Assembly (NCBI RefSeq): GCF_964204645.1
Contig: NC_134031.1
Location: forward strand, 9,088,501-9,152,500
Length of the DNA: 64,000 nucleotides
Source: Tubulanus polymorphus
Lineage: Eukaryota; Nemertea; Palaeonemertea; Tubulaniformes; Tubulanidae
Direction: 5' to 3'
The notes beneath the pieces are model-generated. The model was not told the origin of the DNA, did no database searches, and saw only the letters and a list, made by a program, of their open reading frames with translations. Made by a program: the position numbers and the translations under genes. Positions 24,297 to 34,640 of this stretch are shown here, piece after piece; positions within the stretch are counted from its first letter, which is position 1; each line of letters starts with the position of its first letter.

Positions 24297-24462
24297 TTAT
24301 GATACCCCCTGCTCCGTGAGAATAATACACCGAACTAGGTTTGCAGCAAAATTAAGAAGATTGTGTGATTGATTGATAAAAGGTCATTTATTTACAGAAA
24401 TGACGGGAATGCAAATATTCCAGATTAAAACAGAATTTTGCAAGAAGGGTGGCCAAAAAAAT
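24297..24462 (+). repeat. Direct repeat, left copy (partner 24775-24930)
   Basis: Both copies start GATACCCC(C/T)TGCTCCGTGAG and run colinearly through GTGTGATTGATTGATAAAAG to GGTGGCCAAAAAA, with a few substitutions and one short indel. Spacing about 480 bases. Could be short LTRs or a local duplication. Confidence 0.75.
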
Positions 24463-24774
24463 AAGTATATTATATATAAATATATGTGCCACATAATACA
24501 GAGAATAATTATACAGAGTCACAATAAATGTTATTGAATCCACTGCGATAGTCTCGGAAAGCAGTTTACACATCGATTTCCAAAAGGGGATGGGACATAA
24601 GGGTGATTTTTAATAAAACATATGCGTCTAAGAAACTCAGACAGACTGAATCGCCACGAGGTTACTCAGTGGGCGGAGTTCAACAAGTGATAAGACACGT
24701 GTTAGATCACGTGATAGATAAACTACACTGGCTCTCATAAAACGTTTTATTTCCTAACGTAAATAAAATTACTT

Positions 24775-24930
24775 TATGATACCCCTTGCTCCGTGAGAAT
24801 AAAACACCGAACTAGGTTTGCTGCAAAATTAAGAAGATTGTGTGATTGATTGATAAAAGGTCATTTATTTACAGAAATAACGGAAATGCAATATATCCAG
24901 ATTAAAACAGAAAAAAGGTGGCCAAAAAAG
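24775..24930 (+). repeat. Direct repeat, right copy
   Basis: See the left copy at 24297-24462. Immediately followed by a near-perfect hairpin and then by the first of several GGAGG-hairpin motifs. Confidence 0.75.
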
Positions 24931-24935
24931 TGCCA

Positions 24936-24966
24936 CAGATGTTTTCTTTCAGGAAGAAAACATCTG
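24936..24966. repeat. Perfect 13-bp stem, 5-base loop hairpin
   Basis: CAGATGTTTTCTT, loop TCAGG, then AAGAAAACATCTG. No T-run follows, and the function is unknown. Confidence 0.85.
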
Positions 24967-25045
24967 GCCAACCGAGGGAGTTTGATTAGCACGGAGCGAT
25001 ATGTGCCCGACAGCGGGTTGAAAGCAATGAAATATGAACATATAC

Positions 25046-25394
25046 GGAGGCAGACAAATTCTGACCCTCCGACAAGGGGCAACACAGCCGTATACGTGCC
25101 ACTGACGGTTATCGTGAGACAAGCCTTTAATACAATTTATAGTAAATCAAGTAAAATAATATATAGAGACATATTAGGCAAGGATTTGAAACATTCTATA
25201 ATTAATGTAAATAGATATAGATAATGCTCCGAAGGATGGAGGCAGACCATGTTCCGACGATTGTTTCGTACATATGTGACTCTAAAGCATCAACCTAGGT
25301 AGGCATCGTCGAAAAATGGATTAACAATCATAATATATGGAATCAAATCACGCTATGGTTATACGTCATGGAGGCAGACAACATCTGAACCTCC
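25046..25394 (+). repeat. GGAGG...CCTCC hairpin motif cluster (left part)
   Basis: Motif GGAGGCAGA - spacer - TCTGA(C)CCTCC occurs at 25046-25070 and 25370-25394, with a decayed one at 25238. Further copies lie at 25506-25513 joined to 35605-35625 (split by element G2) and at 35657-35681. The outer GGAGG/CCTCC and inner CAGA/TCTG words pair. Sequence between motifs is not conserved. Confidence 0.65.
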
Positions 25395-25513
25395 TAAGCG
25401 TAGCATATACATAATGAATATTTACAGATGCATATATGGCAGGGTTTTGATCAATATCTACGAGAAATTAGTAATGTAATGTACTAACTAAATTTTTCCC
25501 AGCTTGGAGGCAG

Positions 25514-26467
25514 TATTATCATACAACTTGCTTTTTATTCATTTTCGGAAGCAAATTCATATTCATATTTATATTTTATGATTTATATGATATTTCATAT
25601 ATAGTATTTCAGTCATAATTTTGTATTTATGATATCTAACTTCATTTTTATAATTTTTGACTTTGTAATTGTATTTCTGGTTTTTAGCAGATTGTTATCT
25701 ATTATTTAACACACAGAGATGACCTGACACTGTCTAAGCAATTAATTATTTACAAGCTCTATGCCTATGTGTTAATTGGTATCTAAACTTGAGTCGTGGT
25801 CAACAGCGAAGTTTGTCTGTCACCTATGGATTTGTCTATTGTAGTACTCACAGCCGCTGCCAACAAGTTTGGACATATTTTTAATTAGTTTCTCGCTCTG
25901 GCTATCTGTCTCCAAGGTATATTGACCAATCATGATGTTCGTTACAAATGCGAGATGGGTCCGAATTTTTAGGGTATTTAAACCCTAGCTAACCAAGATC
26001 TTTGCTCAGTTTACATCTCGCATCTGTAATAAACACATGATTGCTGTCAATGCTTTAGTTGGACTTATAATCTTATTTTCAAGGTAAGCCAGAGTTATGT
26101 TACGTGTTTTATATCTGAAATAGGCCTAAGACCTTATACATAAGGTTTTTAATATCTAGTCTAGTTTAATATACTGATCTCGTCTAATTCAAAACTTCTG
26201 TTGTCTGAATAAATCTTAAGATAAAGAATGTTTATTCCATTATCTCACAATACTATATTTCATAATACTATACTCAATATTTAACGAAATGTGATATCAA
26301 TAATTTGTCTATATGATATTGATTATATTGGCTCAGTTTACATCTCGCATCTGTAATAAACACATGATTGCTGTCAATGCTTTAGTTAATCTTATTTTCA
26401 AGGTGACGTGCTCTCGTAGCAAACTCGTTCTCATAACGTTAACGTAACAACGAAAGTTGCGTTAATA
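25514..26467 (+). repeat. G2 5' LTR
   Basis: Begins TATTATCATAC and ends GTTGCGTTAATA. Contains two exon-like units, 26010-26083 (74 bases) and 26337-26402 (66 bases, with an 8-base deletion). Each is preceded by CTCAG and followed by GT; the first is followed by GTAAGC. Each unit contains AATAAA, so the polyadenylation signal is doubled too. Promoter elements were not identified with confidence. Confidence 0.92.
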
Positions 26468-26490
26468 AATTGGTGGAGAACCCGAACGAA
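26468..26490 (+). promoter_or_regulatory. G2 primer-binding-site candidate
   Basis: TGGTGGAGAACCCG directly behind the 5' LTR. TGG is complementary to a tRNA 3' CCA. The same sequence follows the G1 LTR. The primer tRNA was not identified. Confidence 0.65.
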
Positions 26491-26504
26491 CAGACCTCTC
26501 GCAA

Positions 26505-27677
26505 ATGCCAAGCGGAACGTCACCGATCAACTTCTCTGGAAGATCATTGCGAAGCTCATCTCAAGCAAGCAAGAAGTCTTCATCACTGTTGCCGTCTACT
26601 CAAATCAACACGACGAATTCATCAACAGCAACCAATTCGGCAAGTGTGTCGACCCCAGAACAATTGACACCGCCGACACCACCCCCGATCATCGATACTA
26701 CAAACGAAATCATGCCGGGAATACAGTTACCTCGGTTTACTGACCAAAACCCTCATGTCTGGTGGGACCTATGGCAATCGTACATATCGGCTTACCGGAT
26801 ACAACCAGACCAACAGGTCCATCATTTTAAGCTGCATTTGTCCGACCAAGCGCTTACCTGGTACCGATCATTGAGCGACGATATCAAAAAGGACAATGCG
26901 AAACTAAAAACTGCATTTACGACTCGCTTTAGTAACTCTAACGGAAATAGCATGTCAATTCTACAATTCAAACAGGAATCAGGTCAGTCAGTTACGTCAT
27001 ATTTAGAAAACTTTCTCCAGAAGTTGAACCCTATGGAACTGAGTGAAACATTGAAAGTCAGCTTCCTAATAAATGGTCTTCGTGACGATATTAAGCTGAT
27101 TATCATGCCTCAAAACCCAAGTACTGTTCAAGAGGTACTTACAAAAGCGAGCCTCGCTGAACAAACTATCGAAGTGACATCCCCAATCACAGTAGCTAGC
27201 GCAGCCACTACTAATGATATGGGAACAATCATGGACATGATGCGAAACCTCCAAGCTCAAATGCAAGAACTCCGAACACAGGTTATGGAAGATGTCAACC
27301 CACCGGAAATCGCGTATGCTCATCATACCAGGGAGCCACGACGACCTCAGAATGCGGAGATGCAACAGAATCAACGTCAACCCACATATAATACACCTCA
27401 ACAGTCAATGAGATATCAATCATCACAGCAACAACCACGAAATTATGATCACCAAGGTCCACAGACTCCACAAGGCCGTCAAGAATGTAATAACTGTGGT
27501 GAGTATTGTGGCGGAAGTAGTTTTTGTAGGGCTTTTCATGCAATTTGCAATTTTTGTAAGAAACCTGGTCATTTTGAACGAAAATGTCGTAAAAAGAAAT
27601 TTAGTCAATACTCCGGTACCCAGAACTTCAATACTCAACACCCCAACACTCGACCCCCTCGTCAATATTGCCCCTGA
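26505..27677 (+). CDS. gag: G2 gag polyprotein
   Basis: 390 residues from ATG 26505 to UGA 27675. A Ser/Thr/Pro-rich N-terminus of about 75 residues is followed by a Retrotrans_gag-type capsid (about residues 75-230) with WWDLWQSYISAYRI, ALTWYRSLSDDIK and a conserved SFLINGLRDDIK segment. A Gln-rich linker and a nucleocapsid with CNNCGEYCGG and the knuckle CNFCKKPGHFERKC follow. It would form the virus-like particle and bind genomic RNA. The frame continues without shift into pol across the UGA, so gag-pol would be made by stop-codon readthrough. Confidence 0.9.
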   Translation: MPSGTSPINFSGRSLRSSSQASKKSSSLLPSTQINTTNSSTATNSASVSTPEQLTPPTPPPIIDTTNEIMPGIQLPRFTDQNPHVWWDLWQSYISAYRIQPDQQVHHFKLHLSDQALTWYRSLSDDIKKDNAKLKTAFTTRFSNSNGNSMSILQFKQESGQSVTSYLENFLQKLNPMELSETLKVSFLINGLRDDIKLIIMPQNPSTVQEVLTKASLAEQTIEVTSPITVASAATTNDMGTIMDMMRNLQAQMQELRTQVMEDVNPPEIAYAHHTREPRRPQNAEMQQNQRQPTYNTPQQSMRYQSSQQQPRNYDHQGPQTPQGRQECNNCGEYCGGSSFCRAFHAICNFCKKPGHFERKCRKKKFSQYSGTQNFNTQHPNTRPPRQYCP

Positions 27678-30600
27678 AGGAGCGCGCCTATCCCGGATCA
27701 TACTGATTCTCAGGATGGGCACGAATTAGAGGAAACACCCACTGTCAATGTAACAGAGGTTCGAAATTCAATTCTAGTAAAAATTTCTGGCTACCAATTT
27801 TCTTCATTAGTCGATACAGGTGCGTCTATTTCATGTATTTCCACCAAAACGCTTAAACGTCTACCACAAAATATTACCCTGAGGCCATCAGTTATTTCTC
27901 ATATTGCGGGAGTAGGTGGCGAGAAACATATGGTTGAAGGTCAAGTTCAACTTGATATCAATATTGGAGGCTTAGCCGTTTCTCATTTACTGTATGTAGT
28001 TGCACAAATGCAACACCCGGTCATCCTGGGTTTAGACTTCCTTGAAGCAAATGACGCAAAAATCTGTTTCAAAACTCGTACCCTCACTCTTCGGGACAAT
28101 GAAGTCTATACAGTCCTCAACACGTCCGGAGCTGGCTTAGTCAGGACTGAGAGACACACTGTCATTCCTCCCTATTCTGAATCTCGCATTCCTGTCCGCA
28201 TGTCTAAATCCGACACCCCAAAGATCTGTTTTTTGGAACCGGTTCAATCGCTCCACAAGACGCAAATCCTAGGCGCTAAATGTCTTGTCAATGTCGATAG
28301 GAATCGTTCAGTCATGTCCATCCTCAACCCCACTGATCAGGAAATGGTGCTACCTCGTAAAAAGGTTGTGGCCACGTATTTTGATATAGATCATGATTCA
28401 ATTGTTCCAATTAATGATGATTTTGACGCAAATAATTTTGATAAAACTGAACAAACAGAATTATACCCGCCGCAGCCAATCCATTTCGATCTATCAGATG
28501 CAGATCTTGATGAAGGTCAAAAAGAACAACTCTCAAAATTTTTGAAAGACAATCGCGATGTGTTTGCTGCTAATCTGTCTGAAGTTGGTCATACTGAAAT
28601 GTATTATCACAAAATTGAAACTGACCCCGGAGCAAGAAAAGTCAGCCAGCCTTTTTACCGCACTCACGCGGAAAATAAAAAGGAAATTGAACGGCAGGTT
28701 GACGAGTTACTCAAAAACAAATTCATAACTAAGTCAAATTCTGAATGGCATAGTCCGGTAGTACTCGTAAAAAAGAAGTCTGGTGAATTTCGCTTCGCGG
28801 TCGATTATCGGAAATTAAATCAAATTACCACTCAGCGTGATTTTCCTCTCCCAAGGTTCGAGGATGCAGTCGATTTAATCGGTGACTCGAAAGCCCAATT
28901 GTTTAGCAGCCTCGATTTGGCTAGTGGTTTTTGGCAAGTCCCTCTCGATCCTACCACTAAACATAAATCGGCTTTCATCACCCATCACGGGATTTTTGAA
29001 TGGGAGAGATTACCATTTGGTCTGAAAAATAGCCCGGCTACATTTGCTTCAGTCATGGCTCGTGCTCTCCAAAGTCTCAACTGGAAATTTGTACTAATAT
29101 ACGTGGATGACATCTTGATTTTCTCCCGTAACTTTGAGGAACATCTCCACCATCTTGATCTCGTTTTTAAACATCTTCGTAAGGCAGGCCTCACACTGAA
29201 ACCATCTAAATGCCAGTTTGCTTGACGTGAAATACTCTATTTAGGTCATATCATTACGAAAGGAGGCGTAAAAATAGATCCATCCAAAACTAAGGTCATT
29301 CAGGAATTAGAACCCCCAAAAGGCGTTAAAAGTGTCCGCCAGTTTCTAGGCATGTGTAATTACCACAAGAAGTTCATTAAGGGTTACAGTCAGATTGCCA
29401 CTCCATTGTATAATCTACTGAAAAAGGATAATAAATTCGTTTGGACCCTGGAATGTGATAGAGCTTTCAACTCCTTGAAACATGCCCTAACATCAGCACC
29501 AATTCTTGTATACCCAGACATGACAAAACCTTTCATCTTGACTACCGATGCGTCAGACTATGCACTGGGCTACATCCTCAGTCAACTCGACGATAACAAA
29601 CGAGAACGTGTCATTGCATTCGGTGGTCGTGCACTATCAGGTGCTGAAATAAATTACTGTACTACTGAGAAAGAAGCCCTCGCCATTGTGGATGGTATTC
29701 ACCACTTCAGGGTTTACCTCGCAGGGTCCAAATTCAGATTCACAATATATACTGATCACCAAGCCCTGGTATACATCAAGTCGATCAAACCAGAAACAAA
29801 ACGTGTTCATAAGTGGGCATTGTCTATCCAAGATTATAACTTCGATGTTGTTTACAAAGCTGGGGTTAACAATGAACCTGCAGATTTCTTATCACGAACT
29901 AAGTACACTGAGCCCGAGAAACCTCTTGACGAGGACTCGTATGATAACGCAGCAGAAATCTGCACCATTGACCCTTCATGTTTCGCCGATACGTGTTCAC
30001 TTCAAGAATCACGTAGGGCTCAATGGACATATCGGGTACAAGACACAATTTCTCGAGACACCTCTGTACTAGAAACAACTGTTTCAGTAATCATTATAGG
30101 TGACTCTGCATCAGAAGCTTCCCATATAGGTCATTTACAGAAAGAAGCAAAAGATTTCAAAGATATCTATGCTTATCTATTGAATGGTACCTTGCCTGAA
30201 AACAAGGAACAAGCCAAGAAAGTAATTCGTGTTGCAGACGGCTATGCTATCTGTGAGGGTATTCTCTATTACTTCTGGCAACGACACTTTAGTGACAAAC
30301 GTCTGATTCGAACACTTGCATTACCCCCTAGCAAAAGATGCGACGCTCTTAAAGCTTACCATGACTGTATTGCAGGAGGAGGACATTTCGGTGTAGAACG
30401 AACATACGCAGCTCTGAGGCAAAAATACTATTGGCCGAGAATGTTCAGTGACGTCAGTCATTACGTCAAGAACTGTGACGAATGTCAGCGTGCGAAAACC
30501 TCACGCCATGACTTACCGGCCCCCCTCCACCCTCTTCCTGTAGCTAGAGTCTTTGAACGCGTCCACATGGATATCTTAGGGCCACTGGTCGTGAGTGATG

Positions 30601-31821
30601 AAGGTTATCAATACATTTTACTCGTCGTAGACAGTTTCACTGGCTGGTGTGAAGCCTTTCCATTGAAAGATCAGTGTGCCAATACTATTGCCAAGGTTCT
30701 ATTTTCAGAAATTATTTCTAGGTACGGCGCCCCAGAACAACTGTTGTCGGATCGGGGTAAAAAACTTTCTCTCCAAGATAGTAGCAGCTCTCTGCGAACT
30801 TTTTCAAATAAAAAAACTAAATACCACTTCTTATCATCCCGAAACAAATTCAACTTGCGAACGCCGTAACTCCTTAATTGCGCAGAGCTTACGTGCCTAT
30901 TGCATAGACCGAAAACAACAGGATTGGCCAGATCTCTTGCCTGGCATCATGATGGCATTCAGGATGTCACCCTCGACACGCTCAACAGGGTACTCCCCTC
31001 ATTACCTATTGTTCGGCAGAGAGATGAATGTACCTTTTGATACATCGTTACAATTACAAACTAATCTGGGTACCGCGGCTAACTATTACATCGAAAATCT
31101 TCTAGATACTCTCCAAATGACGAATAAAATTGCAAGTGACAATGTAGGGAAATGTAAAGAAAAGATGAAACAAAATTTTGATAAAAAGGCTAAAGAACCG
31201 CATTTTCAGCCACTCGAGCAGGTCTTACTGCGAACAAAAAAGGTTCCCAAAGGCCTCTCCAGGAAATTACACCACAAATTTGACGGTCCATATTACATTG
31301 TTGACTGTAGCAATAATCATCATTACAAGTTGAGAAAGTGTTCAGATGACAAATTGCTTCAATCTCGTCAACATGCCAATCGAATGAAACATTACCACGA
31401 CCCTCGAGACCGCAGCTATCTACACATAGATACACCCCTAGAACCGCAACTACCGCCAACTGAACAAACATCCAATGATTCATCGGATAACCATCCAGAT
31501 ACTGCCATCCCTACGTCGGTCACACCCGAAGGAACTCAATTATCACCACCTAACTCGTCTGACACTCAGAATCCTTCGGATACTGATCCGACTCCTGATA
31601 CTGACAATGAGTGGGACGATTTACAGATTGATAAGATTGTCAAGTGTGCGTACCACAATGGCTCAAAAACTTATCTTGTGAAATTTGAAGGTTTAGCAAA
31701 GAAAGTCTGGCTATGGGCTGATGATGTACCAGAAGCACCACGTCGTGAATTTCATGTCCGTTACACCCTCCAGGGCAAGAAGCGAAAACAAACCAAGCGT
31801 AGGCCAAAACATTTTGCATAA
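27678..31821 (+). pseudogene. pol: G2 pol (PR-RT-RNaseH-IN-chromodomain-like), two lesions
   Basis: Same frame as gag after UGA 27675. Protease: LVDTGASIS near 27812. RT: DYRKLNQITTQRDFPLP, FSSLDLASGFWQVPLD, LPFGLKNSPATFASVM and catalytic YVDD near 29100. A TGA at 29223 interrupts the sequence behind KCQFA. RNase H: TTDASDYALGYILS, TEKEALAIVDGI, TDHQALVYI. Integrase zinc region: HDCIAGGGHFGVERTY to CDECQ; core: HMDILGPL, then DRG, where a run of six A (30759-30764; five in G1) shifts the frame. The last Glu lies in TCERRN. The tail (about 31600-31800) reads YLVKFEGLAKKVWLWADD, chromodomain-like and possibly guiding integration to modified histones. Ends TAA 31819-31821. Each lesion is a single base, so they are recent. 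Confidence 0.9.
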
Positions 31822-31959
31822 AATAATCACTACCAACCCGTCAACACGAGCTTCTTGCACATCTTTCTATAGATTTCCAAAATTTTTTCTCTTATGTCTT
31901 ACGCTCCCTCTAAGTAGACAGTCAAACTGTCGAAATTGTGCTATTGAGTAGTAATTCAT

Positions 31960-31997
31960 ATTGGTTTTTTTTTTCTCTTTCTCTCTTTTTGATTTAG
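31960..31997 (+). promoter_or_regulatory. Probable splice acceptor for G2 env mRNA
   Basis: A long pyrimidine tract (TTTCTCTTTCTCTCTTTTTG) ends in ATTTAG|GG at 31997, 33 bases before the first env ATG (32030). The position just behind pol is where errantiviruses and retroviruses splice env. A donor candidate is GTAAGC in the 5' LTR (26084). Confidence 0.6.
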
Positions 31998-32029
31998 GGG
32001 TCTCTTGGAGAAGCTACTTGTTCTTCGTT

Positions 32030-34419
32030 ATGGTAATGATTACACTCTTGCTGCCTTCGACTTCGGCTTCGGTTTACATACAGAGGATTAACTGCGGCCT
32101 CATCTTCCAACGGCAATCCAGGATTCATTTCGGTACGGAAGCTTGGATGCATACTTATGCTATTCCAATTCCTCAAAGTCAATATCCTGACCGCCTTCCG
32201 TTGTGTCGCTCAAACGGGTCACACTGTTCACAAATGGCTGCACTTATCCGTCAGGTCAACGCACTTCGCTTGGATACTGCATCGACAGTAAATGCTACTG
32301 CAAACTTCATTCGTGATGTTATACCCGTGATGGTAGACCGCGCTAACTCTCGATCACGCAGAGCCGGATTTTTACCTTTCATTGGGTCTCTTTCTAAGTC
32401 ATTGTTTGGTACTGCTACAATGGATGACGTTAATATGCTCACCAGGCATATCAGTTCACTTGAGAAATACCGACGCACAATCAACAACAAACTAACGCAT
32501 GATGCGGGTACGATGGCCTCTTTTATGGCTGAAGTTGATAATCGGTTTAACCATGTGGTTAAAGAGCTTACTTCGGACCACAAAGCCATCGCATCACTAT
32601 ATACACGATTCCGTGTCTTGTATACGGATGTTCAAGACACCATCTCGACCACTACTACGATTCTGATGAACTCAATTCAACGAGCTACCACAGTTAGGCA
32701 ACACCTAACTGCTCTACTTACTGGCATTAAGGACTTAACGAATGGTATCCTGTCACCTACTATCCTTTCCCCGAGTTTGTTAAGTTCGACAATGAAACAA
32801 GTGAAAGTGGTGCTTGCGGAAAAATTTCCAGACTATGCCCTCGTTGTTAATAACCCATTGGCGTTGTACAAGTCGGCTAAATTTCTGGTTTCCCGCAACG
32901 AGACGATGTTATTTCTATCGCTTAAGTTTCCTATTGCACTGAAAAAGGCTTCTCTGAACTTGTACAAAGTTATTTCACTTCCCGTTCCTATTATCTCTTC
33001 TGCACATCATTTTACGCACTTACCATATCTTACACCCTATTTTGCTATCGATGATTCACATACATCGTATTCTCTTTTGACGATGTTCTCCAATGTAGAA
33101 AGAAGCATGATACTTTCTGTCATTCCAGTGTGCCTATTTATAAGTCCTCATATTGGTCTTGCGAGTTAGCCCTGTTTCAGGATGTATCCGTATATATTAC
33201 TCGACACTGTGCCTTCCGAGTTGTCCGCACAGTATTACCTCCTAAGGCTATCGAAATCTCTCCCTCTTCGCTGATCATTTACAACACTCCTCAATTATTG
33301 CTGACTTGTAAGCACACTGCTAGGGAACCATCAGTTCAATTTGGGTGTTCCCTCTGCATCATCAAGGTTCCATGTCACTGTACAGTTACTTCAAGTTCGT
33401 ATTCTGTGGCTCCTCGCGCCTCAGTCTGTCATTACGATCGCATAAGGAACCCCTTTGAAATGATTCACCCCGTTAATCTGGCTGTACTTCAAGTTTTTTT
33501 CTCTGAGGACCGCACTAAGAATCTGTTAGGTCAATATGTGTCACACAAACGTTTCGATGTCAATCTACCCTCTTTCAAAATGTTTAATCACTCATTCTCT
33601 AAATTTCTGGCTAATGATAAAAGTGACCACTTCAGTTTAAAGTCTGTCGCGGATGCAGTAAAACGTAATCAAAAAGTCTATCAAGATTTGGCTGAACCAC
33701 TTTTAGATGGTGTTATCTCTTTGCCATCAGATTGGTCCGCGCCGACTACCATTTTGACATTTTGCACGCTAGGTATCTCGGTACTCTTTAGTTGTTTATC
33801 GATCTGGTTATTCAGGAGGGTTCAGTTTCTCTCTGCCGCCCTTCTCCTACTTCAGGCCCCTCACTCACATGCTTTAACGCCACCTACTCTGTGGGAGTAT
33901 GGGCTTTCATCTACATCAAATACCTCCAATAGTGACGACCTACAACTCAGGCTTCTCAATACCTTGCTGGTTTTCACGTGCATTAACACATTCATTTGGC
34001 TTATCATCATAATTCGGTATGTGCATACGAATCTTCATTCTCATGGCACCTCTATAGCTTTAGAAATTACTAATGGTCCACATTGTGAGCGAGTTCACGT
34101 TTTAAAGTTGCCATTATGTCCAGTTCATTGGGATATTTCTTATCCATCTAATATGTATGATGTCTCTATCTCAGGGATCTTGCGTCCGCATCTCTATTTC
34201 CAGGTTACCAACTGGACCATTGTCAATCGATTGTCCGGACAACAAGTTACATTACCTCCTTCAGTATCTATTCCCCCTATTCAAGCATATCGGCTTAAGT
34301 CCATTCTTTCTACTCCATACAGCGCTTACATCATTATCATACACCAAAACAGTTACACTGTTTTACAACCAGATCCATCTATCAAACCATCGGCTCCAAC
34401 TATTACTATGGGTGATTAA
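32030..34419 (+). pseudogene. env: G2 env: baculovirus-F/errantivirus-type fusion envelope, one frameshift
   Basis: ATG 32030 starts a signal peptide (MVMITLLLPSTSAS). About residue 110 has the furin-type site RSRR (32351-32362), followed by AGFLPFIGSLSKSLFGTAT. This arrangement is that of class I F proteins of baculoviruses and insect errantivirus envelopes. A helical heptad region, a Cys-rich ectodomain with CKHTAREPSVQFGC and VPCHCTV, and N-glycosylation sites follow. The frame shifts between about 33075 and 33130; the second part runs 33130-34419. Two hydrophobic helices (TILTFCTLGISVLFSCL and LLNTLLVFTCINTFIWLI) are separated by about 60 residues, and about 130 residues follow the second. 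That tail is unlike the short tail of known F proteins. It would mediate entry or cell-to-cell transfer if intact. Confidence 0.85.
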
Positions 34420-34619
34420 CGATATAGGCTAGCACTCTATGTAAATATTTCTCGTCGATATATTTCTATATTTTCTTTTTACTATTTTGTACAGTCGTCT
34501 CAAACCAGGTTTCATTATAGTATCATTATGTATTTCTTTTATGCACTTCCGCTGCAATCTCCATCACATATTATGTTTTATATATATCCGCGTGTGAAAG
34601 TGAATTTGCGGAGCAAATT

Positions 34620-34640
34620 CCTATCCAGGCAAGGGGGGAG
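34620..34640 (+). promoter_or_regulatory. G2 polypurine tract
   Basis: AGGCAAGGGGGGAG directly precedes the 3' LTR start TATTATC, the usual site of plus-strand priming. The G1 copy has the corresponding GGGGGGAA. Confidence 0.75.

Noticed and set aside
24850-25224. 124-codon open frame across the direct repeat and GGAGG motif
   Set aside because: Runs through repeats with inverted motifs, shows no domain, and ends in AT-rich sequence.
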